Assembly (NCBI GenBank): GCA_003476685.1
Contig: DMVN01000008.1
Location: forward strand, 1-14,170
Origin: Acidobacteriota bacterium
GTDB lineage: Bacteria > Acidobacteriota > Aminicenantia > Aminicenantales > Saccharicenantaceae
DNA length: 14,170 nucleotides
Direction: 5' to 3'
Shown here: positions 1-6,320 of the stretch, one piece after another
How the letters are laid out: every line of letters begins with the position of its first letter
How positions within the stretch are numbered: the first letter of the stretch is position 1
The notes under the pieces: generated by a model
The model's input: only the letters and a program-made list of their open reading frames with translations
Databases searched by the model: none
Told to the model about the DNA's origin: nothing
Made by a program: the position numbers and the translations under genes

Positions 1-99
1 TTCTTAACCAACCGGGTTCATCCGGATGATAAAGGTGAAATCATTACTCTGCGCAGCAAGGTGGCTAACGTGGTAGCCGCTGCCATCATCAAAAAATAA
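1..99 (+). CDS. C-terminal tail of a probable serine hydrolase (beta-lactamase family)
   Basis: Frame 1 is open from the first base to a TAA at 97-99 and encodes 32 residues. The segment FLTNRVHPDD followed by ITLRSKVANVVAAAI resembles the end of class C beta-lactamase/PBP4*-like serine hydrolases, where a strand ending in TNR-x-HP is followed by a final helix of the form LR-x-x-V-x-x-x-V. The catalytic SxxK and YxN motifs would lie upstream and cannot be seen, so activity and substrate are open. The gene is cut by the window edge. The family call rests on the short tail alone. Downstream is a 70-nt gap holding a candidate promoter for the next gene. Confidence 0.6.
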   Translation, partial: FLTNRVHPDDKGEIITLRSKVANVVAAAIIKK

Positions 100-108
100 T
101 TTTCTATT

Positions 109-137
109 TTGAAAATGAAACAGAAAATTGTTATGCT
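109..137 (+). promoter_or_regulatory. Candidate sigma70-type promoter for the small unknown gene
   Basis: TTGAAA at 109-114 (five of six matches to the -35 consensus) is followed after exactly 17 nt by TATGCT at 132-137 (four of six to the -10 consensus). Transcription would begin near 144, just upstream of the Shine-Dalgarno at 158-165. This is judged by eye, and such matches can occur by chance in AT-rich gaps. Confidence 0.4.
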
Positions 138-157
138 GGAAAGCAGCTCGACCCCTT

Positions 158-165
158 AAGGAGGG
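158..165 (+). promoter_or_regulatory. Ribosome binding site that fixes the start of the 170-691 gene
   Basis: AAGGAGGG ends four bases before the ATG at 170. The frame is also open upstream to a TTG at 128, but that codon has no Shine-Dalgarno, and starting there would place this strong site inside the coding region. Confidence 0.8.
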
Positions 166-169
166 TAGG

Positions 170-691
170 ATGAAATCTATGGATTTTAATTTTGAGGTCA
201 AGCTCAGGTCAGCCTACGAAGCCCTGGTCCAATCGGTCAGCCTTTTCCGGCTCTATCTTGATGACCAGACCGCAGCCTCCAGTCCTGAATATTATCGGGC
301 CAAGAGCCTGTTGAAAGAGGGAAAATTATTTTTTGAAGAGGTGATGAAAGAGGCCAAGAAATTGCTCGGGCCGCTGCCACCGTACTCCACACCCGAATAT
401 GCCAAATGGCGAGAAGAAACGGCCCGCGACCTTAAGCTTGCTCTGGGTGAAAGGGTTGACTATGAAGAGATAAAAAAGCTTCTCCTGTCTGATGCCTGCC
501 TGCCGCGGCTGTTTTCAGCCGAAGAGCTGGAATCATACCTGCAAAAGTATTTTGAGCACCAGGGCAAGGGCAAGAGGAAAATGGAAAACCTAAAATGCCG
601 CTTGGCCATAGCCCGGCTCAACGACCTGATCCAGGAAGGGGAAGAGCTCCTGCAGAAAGCCCAGAAAAAACTGCAATCTACCCTTGTTTAA
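170..691 (+). CDS. Small helical protein of unknown function (173 aa)
   Basis: I do not recognise this protein. It is predicted to be cytosolic: there is no signal peptide and no hydrophobic segment. The sequence is highly charged and reads as almost entirely alpha-helical, with Lys/Glu-rich helices (for example KLLKEGKLFFEEVMKEAKKLL-like stretches near residues 45-67), a proline-rich break GPLPPYSTPEY near 68-78, and a final amphipathic helix (about 145-170) of coiled-coil character. Two cysteines are spread apart and do not form a metal-binding pattern. The ATG at 170 is chosen for its AAGGAGGG site. The gene appears to be its own transcription unit, with a promoter candidate at 109-137 and a hairpin at 706-720. 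It converges on the minus-strand operon. Confidence 0.8.
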   Translation: MKSMDFNFEVKLRSAYEALVQSVSLFRLYLDDQTAASSPEYYRAKSLLKEGKLFFEEVMKEAKKLLGPLPPYSTPEYAKWREETARDLKLALGERVDYEEIKKLLLSDACLPRLFSAEELESYLQKYFEHQGKGKRKMENLKCRLAIARLNDLIQEGEELLQKAQKKLQSTLV

Positions 692-705
692 GATAAGACC
701 GAATT

Positions 706-727
706 GGCCGGTCTCCGGCCCTTTATT
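706..727 (+). terminator. Hairpin terminator between convergent genes
   Basis: GGCCGG (706-711), loop TCT, CCGGCC (715-720) form a perfect six-pair GC stem, followed by CTTTATT. It lies 15 nt after the TAA of the small unknown gene and just before the stop of the convergent gene at 731. The U-tract is poor, so termination may be weak. On the opposite strand the stem is followed by AATT only. Confidence 0.5.
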
Positions 728-730
728 CAT

Positions 731-1384
731 CTATTGGAAAACCTTTTTCAGCAGGTCCACTATCTCCAGCGCATAATTCACTTCCAGCAGAGGAATATTC
801 TTCCGGGCGGCAATCTGGCTGAAACGACCATCCTTGTTTCCGTCCCGGGTGACGATGAGCAGGTTGGCCCGGGGTGCCACGGCCTCGATCATCCTTTCAT
901 TATCACTGCCCGGGGCTCCGCGCTTGGATTCACCTCCGATGTGGACAGCGATGATGAAAATCTGGTTAGCCTGGCAATAGTCGATAACTTTCTTCAGGCG
1001 AGCTTCCTCGGCTTCAACCGTCAACCCGGAGGCGCCCATACCTTTGAGACTGGCCCCGATGGCCATAATTACTGTCCGGTAGGGTGTGCCCTTCTTGAAC
1101 CTGGTCAGGTCGGTATGGACTTCGGCATGAAAGCCAGGTTCGGACTCCCGGTCGCCCAGGCCGACTCCGTCGGCCAGGATTTCCGGAGTAGGAACATCGC
1201 AGTAATCATAGCCCAGTCCGGCTTCTTCCATGATGATGTTGATAGTGGTGACATCCGGGCTCTGACCGGCAGAGGTGGTCAGCACCGGCAGGCTGGCTTT
1301 GGGCACCGTCTGGGCGAACAGCCACCAGCCCGCGGCCAGCATCAGGACCGCTATTACGGTTGACCAGAGATTTATTTTTTTCAT
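731..1384 (-). CDS. Exported DUF6305-like protein
   Basis: A 217-residue protein with an N-terminal export signal: a KK n-region, a hydrophobic core at about residues 6-22 and a likely cut after LFA near residue 24. The mature part starts with PVLTTSAGQSPD, runs through VIMAIGASLKGMGASG (about 105-120) and IFIIAVHIGGESKRG (about 142-156), and ends with an NLLIVTRDGNKDG segment (about 174-186). This pattern is what I recall for DUF6305, a domain without assigned function; alternating strands and helices suggest a compact alpha/beta fold, possibly ligand binding. A GGAGG at 1390-1394 sits five bases before the ATG and follows the upstream dipeptidase stop by only a few bases, so the gene is almost surely the last of that operon. 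Function cannot be stated. The family call is from memory of the motif pattern. Confidence 0.7.
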   Translation of the reverse strand: MKKINLWSTVIAVLMLAAGWWLFAQTVPKASLPVLTTSAGQSPDVTTINIIMEEAGLGYDYCDVPTPEILADGVGLGDRESEPGFHAEVHTDLTRFKKGTPYRTVIMAIGASLKGMGASGLTVEAEEARLKKVIDYCQANQIFIIAVHIGGESKRGAPGSDNERMIEAVAPRANLLIVTRDGNKDGRFSQIAARKNIPLLEVNYALEIVDLLKKVFQ

Positions 1385-1396
1385 GGCGTCCTCCAG

Positions 1397-3139
1397 TTAT
1401 TTTTTCTCTTCAGATTCGAGAAGCACATCAAAAGCCCTGACCGCTTTTTGCCAGAGGTCGGGATAGGTGGGGAAACGACGCTGGTAAGTTCTCTTTTCCA
1501 CGTTATAGAGGTAGAGATGGTTGTATTTAACCAGCAGCTGGTCGCCCAGTTCCCACCAGGCCTTCACCACATTCTGGGCATTGTTCAGGCAGAAGCCAGT
1601 CAGAAATTTCAGAGCTTCCCGGGGATTCTTTTTATACAACTCAGCTGCCTTCCGGTCAATTTCCGGGATCTGGTCAATGACCGGCTTTTCGTATTTTAGT
1701 AGCGCCTGTTCCACATCTTTGATGGCTTCGGAGTAAATGACCTGAACGTGAAAGTCGACGTAGTCAAAAGCCCAGCGGGCCGAATCCCGGTTGAAGACCC
1801 AGTGGTCGCCGATGGAAAAGGAGCGGGGCAATTCGGTCACCCCGGCATAAAAGGGCATATAGCAGGCAGTGTCCTGAGAACCGAAGGAAATCCAGACGAT
1901 TCCGCCGATGGGGTCGGGCAGCCAGTCCCGGCACTGGGTTACGGTGGAATATTCAGCCCGGCTGTCGCAGATGGTCCTGGTCTGACGGTAATAGTTGGGA
2001 TTCTTGAAAGGTCCGCCCCGCAGACCTTTGACCGGGTCAAAAGGAGTGCCATAGCTGCGGTCGCGGGTGAAGTTGATGACATCAGCCACGGAGATTTTCC
2101 GGTCGGGCTTGACGGAGAAGGGCAGGTCCATGTTCGGGGTGCTGGGCGAAAGCTTCAGGGAAGGAGCTACCAGGTCAAAAAAGCGCCAGAGCCTCTGGTA
2201 GCGGCCGTTGGAACTGGTGGCGCTTTCGTTGACCGGGGAATAGGCTTTTTTCCAGTTAAAGGGTTGACCGCGGCTCGGGTCATACAGCCCGTTTTCTATG
2301 GCGAAGGAGACGACGTGAGCCGAGGCCAGGAAATAATCGGGATTGTTCAGGTCAATCTCGCCGATTCTGGATTCGTTGGGGCAGACGCTGACCTGGTCAT
2401 CAGGCACTCGCTGGGCGCACCAGACGGCCCCGGGTTTTCCGCTCTGCGGTGTCCAGAGCGGCCCGACCGGCATGATTTCAAAAATCCAGACTTCCTTGGG
2501 GTCCGCCACCGCCAGCATCTCGCCATTGTCATGAAAACCGTAGCCGTATTTCTCGGCCAGCTCACCCATGATTTTGATGGCTTCCCTGGCAGTGCTGGCT
2601 CTTTCCATAGCTATGATGGTCAGCATGGTGATATCAAAAGCCGGGGTGGGCGTGGGATTGTCCAGCTTGCGGACGTTGCCGATAGTCGATTCCCCGATGG
2701 CCACTTGCTTTTCGTTGATGTAACCGAACATCCCGTGATGGTAGGCATAGGTATAGGGAACCTCAGGAATTTCCAGTCCGGTAAAATCTTTTTTGTACAG
2801 GTCCCATTTCAGGCCCTCGCTCGGGGGCCAGGTCTTGAACTGGGAGATATGGTAGATTTTTCTCATCTCTCCGGCTTTGTGCCGGGCTGCCGGGACATGG
2901 CGCCAGGTCCAGTCACACAGGCCGCAATCGCAGGTATGGGTGGTCATGGTCGAGCCATCAGCCGAGGCCAGCCGGCCGACCAGGATTGAGGTGCAGTTGT
3001 CATCCGGCCTGATAACTTCAAGTCCGGGGTTGGTTTTTTCGGCCCGTCCGCTGAAATAAAAAAGGCTCAGGACGGCCAGCAGGACGACCAGCGCCGGCAG
3101 GTACCAGCGCTGATTCTTGGCGGTTAGTCGCTTCCTCAT
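1397..3139 (-). CDS. Secreted C69-family dipeptidase, copy 1 (580 aa)
   Basis: An Ntn-hydrolase dipeptidase of peptidase family C69 (PepD-like, COG4690), which cleaves dipeptides using an N-terminal cysteine freed by removal of a propeptide. Here the nucleophile is Cys49, in the sequence DDNCTSILVG, followed by the family signature ASADGSTMTTHT. Residues 1-48 hold a basic start, a membrane-spanning or signal segment (about 16-31) and a short linker, so the enzyme should act outside the cytoplasm. A CGLC pair lies about 25 residues after the nucleophile, and a helical C-terminal part (about 470-580) closes the protein. The start is set to the ATG at 3137-3139, which has GGAGG five bases upstream; an in-frame TTG at 3151 lies inside that ribosome site. 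It is paralogous to the gene just upstream (34-nt gap). The next gene follows after 12 nt. Family call firm; substrate preference unknown. Confidence 0.9.
   Translation of the reverse strand: MRKRLTAKNQRWYLPALVVLLAVLSLFYFSGRAEKTNPGLEVIRPDDNCTSILVGRLASADGSTMTTHTCDCGLCDWTWRHVPAARHKAGEMRKIYHISQFKTWPPSEGLKWDLYKKDFTGLEIPEVPYTYAYHHGMFGYINEKQVAIGESTIGNVRKLDNPTPTPAFDITMLTIIAMERASTAREAIKIMGELAEKYGYGFHDNGEMLAVADPKEVWIFEIMPVGPLWTPQSGKPGAVWCAQRVPDDQVSVCPNESRIGEIDLNNPDYFLASAHVVSFAIENGLYDPSRGQPFNWKKAYSPVNESATSSNGRYQRLWRFFDLVAPSLKLSPSTPNMDLPFSVKPDRKISVADVINFTRDRSYGTPFDPVKGLRGGPFKNPNYYRQTRTICDSRAEYSTVTQCRDWLPDPIGGIVWISFGSQDTACYMPFYAGVTELPRSFSIGDHWVFNRDSARWAFDYVDFHVQVIYSEAIKDVEQALLKYEKPVIDQIPEIDRKAAELYKKNPREALKFLTGFCLNNAQNVVKAWWELGDQLLVKYNHLYLYNVEKRTYQRRFPTYPDLWQKAVRAFDVLLESEEKK
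2451..2482. repeat. Direct repeat, copy A (inside C69 copy 1)
   Basis: These 32 bases are identical to 4210-4241 in the neighbouring paralogue and sit in a longer zone (about 2380-2500) of very high nucleotide similarity. They encode the EIMPVGPLWTP region. The repeat is a product of the gene duplication, not a separate element. Confidence 0.8.
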
Positions 3140-3144
3140 GTTAT

Positions 3145-3149
3145 CCTCC
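3145..3149 (-). promoter_or_regulatory. Ribosome binding site that fixes the start of C69 copy 1
   Basis: GGAGG on the minus strand lies five bases before the ATG at 3139. The TTG at 3151 overlaps it and would need a site further upstream, which is not seen. Confidence 0.8.
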
Positions 3150-3173
3150 AATCAGTAGGCTTTTTAAAATTTT

Positions 3174-4874
3174 TCATTCGAAAATGATGTCTATCAGGCG
3201 AACAGCCTTTTTCCAGGTCTCGGGAAAATCCATTTTCCGCCGCTCAATGGTGCGCCGCTCGCTGTTATAATAACTTAAATGGTTTAACTTCACCAAAAGT
3301 TCGTCCCCCAGTTGCCACCAGGCTCTAACTACATTCTCGGCATTGTTTAGCGAGAAGGCAGTCAGGAAGTCCGCAGCCCGGACCGGGTTCTTCCGGTATA
3401 ACTCCAGGGCCTGGCGGTCGATTTCCTGAATTTGATTCAGGACTCCGTCTTCCCATTTCTCCCTGGCTTTTTTGACCTCGGCTATGGCCACCGAGTAGGC
3501 CACCTGAGTGTGGAAGTCGACATAATCGAAAGCCCAGCGAGCGGACTGGCGATTGAATACCCAGTGATCGCCGAGGCTGAAGGAAGCCGGCAGGGCTTTG
3601 ACCCCGGCATAAAATGGCAGGTAGCAGGAAGTGTCCTGGGCTCCCCAGGCCAGCCAGACAATTCCGCCGATGGGCGCCGGCAACCAGCCCCGGCACTGGG
3701 TGACTGTGGTATATTCGGCCTGGCGCACGCTAATCAGACGGGCCGTGCTGTCATAGTTGGGGTTCTGGTAGGGTCCACCTCTGATGCCCCGGGTGGGGTC
3801 AAAGAAGGTGCCGTAACCTTTGTCCCGGGTTAGTTCCATTACGTCTTTCACTGAAAGTGGTTTGTCGGGTTTTACCGAAAACGGAAAATCCATGTTAGGC
3901 AGGGAAGGAGAAAACCTGGCCGAAGGAGCTACCAGGTCAAAGAAGCGCCACATCCTGGCTCTGCGGGGATTGTCTTTAGCACTGCCTTCAGCCGGGCTGT
4001 AGGCCTTTTTCCAGCTGAAGGGCTGCCCGCTCTTCGGGTCCCAGTAGCCATTTTCCACGGCGTAGGAAATAACATTTTCCGAGGCCAGAAAATAATCAGG
4101 ATTTTTAAGGTCGATTTCCCCGATTCGGGATTCATTGGGGCAAACACTAACCTGGTCGTCAGGCACTCTCTGGGCGCACCAGACGGCCCCCGGCTTTCCG
4201 CTTTCCGGGGTCCAGAGCGGCCCGACCGGCATGATTTCAAAGACCCAGACTTCTTCCGGGTCAGCCACAGCCAGCATTTCCCCTCCATCCTCGCCCCCGT
4301 AGCCGTATTTTTCAGCCAGAGAGCCCATCAGTTTTATGGCTTCCCGGGCAGTGCGGCACCGTTCCATGGCCAGCAGGGTCAGCATGGTGATGTTGAAGAC
4401 CGGAGTCTGGGTGGGGTTGGACATTTTAGGGCGGTTGCCTATGGTGGATTCCCCGATGGCCAGCTGCTGGTCGTTCATGTAACCAAAAACACCGTGCAGG
4501 TAGCCATAGGTATGAGGCACTTCGGGAATTTCCACTCCGGTAAAGTCCCTTTTGATAAGGTCCCACTTCAACCCTTCCGAAGGCGGCCAGGTTCGGGTCT
4601 GGGAAATGCGGTATATTTTCCGGGTAGCACCGGGCCGGTGGTCGGCCGGCGGGACATAACGCCAGGTCCAATCACACATCCCGCAATCGGCAGTATGGGT
4701 AGTCATGGTCGAGCCGTCGGCCGAGGCTTTCTTGCCTACCATGATAACCGTGCAGTTTTCACCGCTTAGCACCCGGTCTTCGAGTAATGGAGCCGCCGAC
4801 TGGTTTGAGACCAGTAGCAGGCCGCACCCTACGAGAATAAATCCCAGAACTAAGAACAGCCAGGCTTTTTTCAT
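3174..4874 (-). CDS. Secreted C69-family dipeptidase, copy 2 (566 aa)
   Basis: Same family and architecture as the gene that follows it; the mature parts align end to end and look roughly two-thirds or more identical by eye. The predicted nucleophile is Cys41, in GENCTVIMVG, followed by ASADGSTMTTHT and a CGMC pair. The leader is a classical signal (KK, then a hydrophobic run to about residue 23). It contains LVGC at residues 14-17, which fits a lipobox, although hydrophobic residues continue past it. A GGAG lies ten bases before the ATG, weaker than for the sister gene. Stretches such as residues 190-232 are almost invariant between the copies, while the 40 residues before the nucleophile share little. 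It should hydrolyse dipeptides in the periplasm or at the cell surface. It is preceded by the zinc hydrolase gene (67-nt gap). Confidence 0.9.
   Translation of the reverse strand: MKKAWLFLVLGFILVGCGLLLVSNQSAAPLLEDRVLSGENCTVIMVGKKASADGSTMTTHTADCGMCDWTWRYVPPADHRPGATRKIYRISQTRTWPPSEGLKWDLIKRDFTGVEIPEVPHTYGYLHGVFGYMNDQQLAIGESTIGNRPKMSNPTQTPVFNITMLTLLAMERCRTAREAIKLMGSLAEKYGYGGEDGGEMLAVADPEEVWVFEIMPVGPLWTPESGKPGAVWCAQRVPDDQVSVCPNESRIGEIDLKNPDYFLASENVISYAVENGYWDPKSGQPFSWKKAYSPAEGSAKDNPRRARMWRFFDLVAPSARFSPSLPNMDFPFSVKPDKPLSVKDVMELTRDKGYGTFFDPTRGIRGGPYQNPNYDSTARLISVRQAEYTTVTQCRGWLPAPIGGIVWLAWGAQDTSCYLPFYAGVKALPASFSLGDHWVFNRQSARWAFDYVDFHTQVAYSVAIAEVKKAREKWEDGVLNQIQEIDRQALELYRKNPVRAADFLTAFSLNNAENVVRAWWQLGDELLVKLNHLSYYNSERRTIERRKMDFPETWKKAVRLIDIIFE
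4210..4241. repeat. Direct repeat, copy B (inside C69 copy 2)
   Basis: Identical over 32 bases to 2451-2482 in the adjacent paralogue. The surrounding 120 bases are also unusually similar, more than the genes' average by eye. Confidence 0.8.
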
Positions 4875-4904
4875 TTCAACGTTTCTCCACCAGATTTAAT
4901 CGGC

Positions 4905-4934
4905 CTTCATCTGAGCCTGGAGGCCTGGATGAAG
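4905..4934 (-). other. Possible intergenic stem-loop
   Basis: CTTCATC (4905-4911) and GATGAAG (4928-4934) can form a seven-pair stem with a 16-nt loop in the 67-nt gap between the zinc hydrolase and C69 copy 2. No U-run follows on the minus strand, so it is not a classical terminator. It could be an mRNA processing or stabilising structure, or chance. Confidence 0.25.
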
Positions 4935-4941
4935 CCTTAAA

Positions 4942-6108
4942 TTAAAGTTTCACCACCCTGTCTTTAGAAGCTTCGGCTGGATTATGAAAATAAGCGCCGG
5001 TTCCGTTTTTGACCAGGTCTGAATAGCGCGGGACCTGCTTGAGGTTGATGGCCCGGTCAGGGTTCTTCCTGGAATATTGCCTGATGATTTCCAGGGTCAC
5101 CGACAGGTGCTGTCCGACCCGTCTGTCCAGCGGCCAGCCTGATTCGTCGTAGGGTACGAAGAGCTTTTTCTTCCGGGATAAGCTGAGCAGGAACTCGTCT
5201 TGTCCGGTTAAGAACAGCTGCTCGGTCTTGGCCCCGGTAGGCTGGTCGAGAAAAGGAATAGGCGCTTCCAGCAGGAAAGGCAGGGTCTCGGAATAGTCCC
5301 CGATTTCCCGGTGAGACAGTCCCCGGAACTTCTCGGGGGAGGATTCCAGGTGATTTTCAAAACCTTCCATGGATTTGACGGTCAGTGAGGCCAGGGTGGC
5401 AATTCTCATGGACTTTTCCGGAGCCACGATACAGTTGGTGACCGGAAACATGGTCTCGGCCCCGTGCAGGTCGATGGCCAGGTCCACCCGGTTGTGACGC
5501 AGCAGCTCCATGGCTGCCCAGGTTACCTGTTCCATGGGTAAACCATTTTTTCGGCCGGGCCAGGTTCGGTTGGTGTTCCTGATGTCCAGGTAGGACAGCA
5601 TCTGTTTTTCCGGATAATGGATATAAACATCGGGGTCTGGCCACTGGTCCAGGGGAGAGGCATCACGGTTACCCAGCCTGAATTTTTTCTTTCCCCAGGG
5701 CGTGGCCACTGAAAAATAAAGAGGATAACCTTCGCCCGGCCTGGTATTAAGGCTGGCGCTGCGGTTGAAAAAAGGAATGAGGTAAAGCGTTCCTTTTTCC
5801 ACCACCGCGTTCTCAATCATGATGGCCACGGCCAGCATACCTTCTGGCTCGTTGGCGTGGGTGTTACCCATGACCAGGGCCTGTCCACCCGGCTCCGACC
5901 CGGCCAGGATAAAAACCGGGGTATCGGCCATGGTGCCTTTAAGCGGCGGGAAAAAATCGCTCAGCAATTTTATTCCTGTCACTCCCGGGCCGCAGACGAT
6001 TTCCACGGGAAAATGGCGGTGCTTTAGCAGGGGCAGGCCCCCGGCCGCCAGCAGGCCTAAAAAGATCAGGGCGACCAGGATTTTGAAGCCAGTGCCTGGT
6101 GTTTTCAT
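4942..6108 (-). CDS. Exported AstE/AspA-family zinc amide hydrolase
   Basis: A succinylglutamate desuccinylase/aspartoacylase-type metallohydrolase (M14-like fold) of 388 residues. The zinc site is readable: GNTHANEPEG gives His84 and Glu87, and DLHGAE gives His215. NTNRTWPG (about 178-185) matches the substrate-binding Asn-Arg motif, and Glu281 in FLLEAPIPF fits the catalytic glutamate. An N-terminal hydrophobic segment (about 9-28) with a preceding lysine suggests export or a membrane anchor, which is unusual for cytosolic AstE/AspA and more like an envelope amidase. It probably removes an acyl group from an N-acyl amino acid or trims a peptide; the exact substrate cannot be read. AAAGG at 6116-6120 serves as ribosome site and overlaps the stop codon of the upstream microprotein, which suggests translational coupling. 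The two C69 dipeptidases follow. Confidence 0.85.
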   Translation of the reverse strand: MKTPGTGFKILVALIFLGLLAAGGLPLLKHRHFPVEIVCGPGVTGIKLLSDFFPPLKGTMADTPVFILAGSEPGGQALVMGNTHANEPEGMLAVAIMIENAVVEKGTLYLIPFFNRSASLNTRPGEGYPLYFSVATPWGKKKFRLGNRDASPLDQWPDPDVYIHYPEKQMLSYLDIRNTNRTWPGRKNGLPMEQVTWAAMELLRHNRVDLAIDLHGAETMFPVTNCIVAPEKSMRIATLASLTVKSMEGFENHLESSPEKFRGLSHREIGDYSETLPFLLEAPIPFLDQPTGAKTEQLFLTGQDEFLLSLSRKKKLFVPYDESGWPLDRRVGQHLSVTLEIIRQYSRKNPDRAINLKQVPRYSDLVKNGTGAYFHNPAEASKDRVVKL

Positions 6109-6118
6109 GGTTATACCT

Positions 6119-6280
6119 TTATTTAATTCTTAATAAACGAAGGATGAAGGGAATCAGGGTCACCAGATAGAGGATAACCCGGTCCCGGCTTTCCTTTTCC
6201 TGAAGCAGGTTCTTAACGGTTATAAAAACGAAAAAGGCACTGAGGAAGTAATAGATTATCATTATTATCCTGGCCATCAT
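6119..6280 (-). CDS. 53-residue membrane microprotein
   Basis: Reading the gap between the permease and the zinc hydrolase gives an ORF that starts ATG ATG at 6280 and ends TAA at 6119-6121, 53 residues. It has two hydrophobic segments (about residues 5-22 and 34-50) joined by a charged turn, KNLLQEKESRDR, and ends RLLRIK: a helical hairpin. An in-frame TGA five codons upstream limits the start to this ATG pair. A GAGG lies ten bases before the first ATG, so the ribosome site is only fair. The stop codon overlaps the Shine-Dalgarno of the zinc hydrolase. I do not recognise the family. It could be a small partner of the permease or of the anchored hydrolase. It is too short to be a TRAP small subunit (DctQ), which has four membrane helices. 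Confidence 0.6.
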   Translation of the reverse strand: MMARIIMIIYYFLSAFFVFITVKNLLQEKESRDRVILYLVTLIPFILRLLRIK

Positions 6281-6320
6281 CTTTTCCCGTCCTCAAGCTG
6301 ATAATCAAAATAGTTGCTTA

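Noticed and set aside
97..130. AATTTTCT / AGAAAATT inverted repeat as a terminator for the first partial gene
   Set aside because: The stem is made almost only of A-T pairs, the loop is about 18 nt and no U-run follows. It also overlaps the promoter candidate.
128..169. TTG at 128 as the start of the small unknown gene
   Set aside because: There is no ribosome site before it, and the strong AAGGAGGG at 158-165 would fall inside the coding part. The ATG at 170 is better.
704..1363. A 219-codon open frame on the plus strand
   Set aside because: It is opposite the DUF6305-like gene, has no ribosome site, begins inside the terminator hairpin and shows no protein-like motifs.
1748..2989. A 413-codon open frame on the plus strand
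   Set aside because: It lies fully opposite C69 copy 1, which has clear family motifs. The product is glycine/aspartate-rich with no recognisable domain, as expected from antisense reading of GC-rich codons.
3140..3151. TTG at 3151 as the start of C69 copy 1
   Set aside because: The codon overlaps the GGAGG that serves the ATG at 3139.
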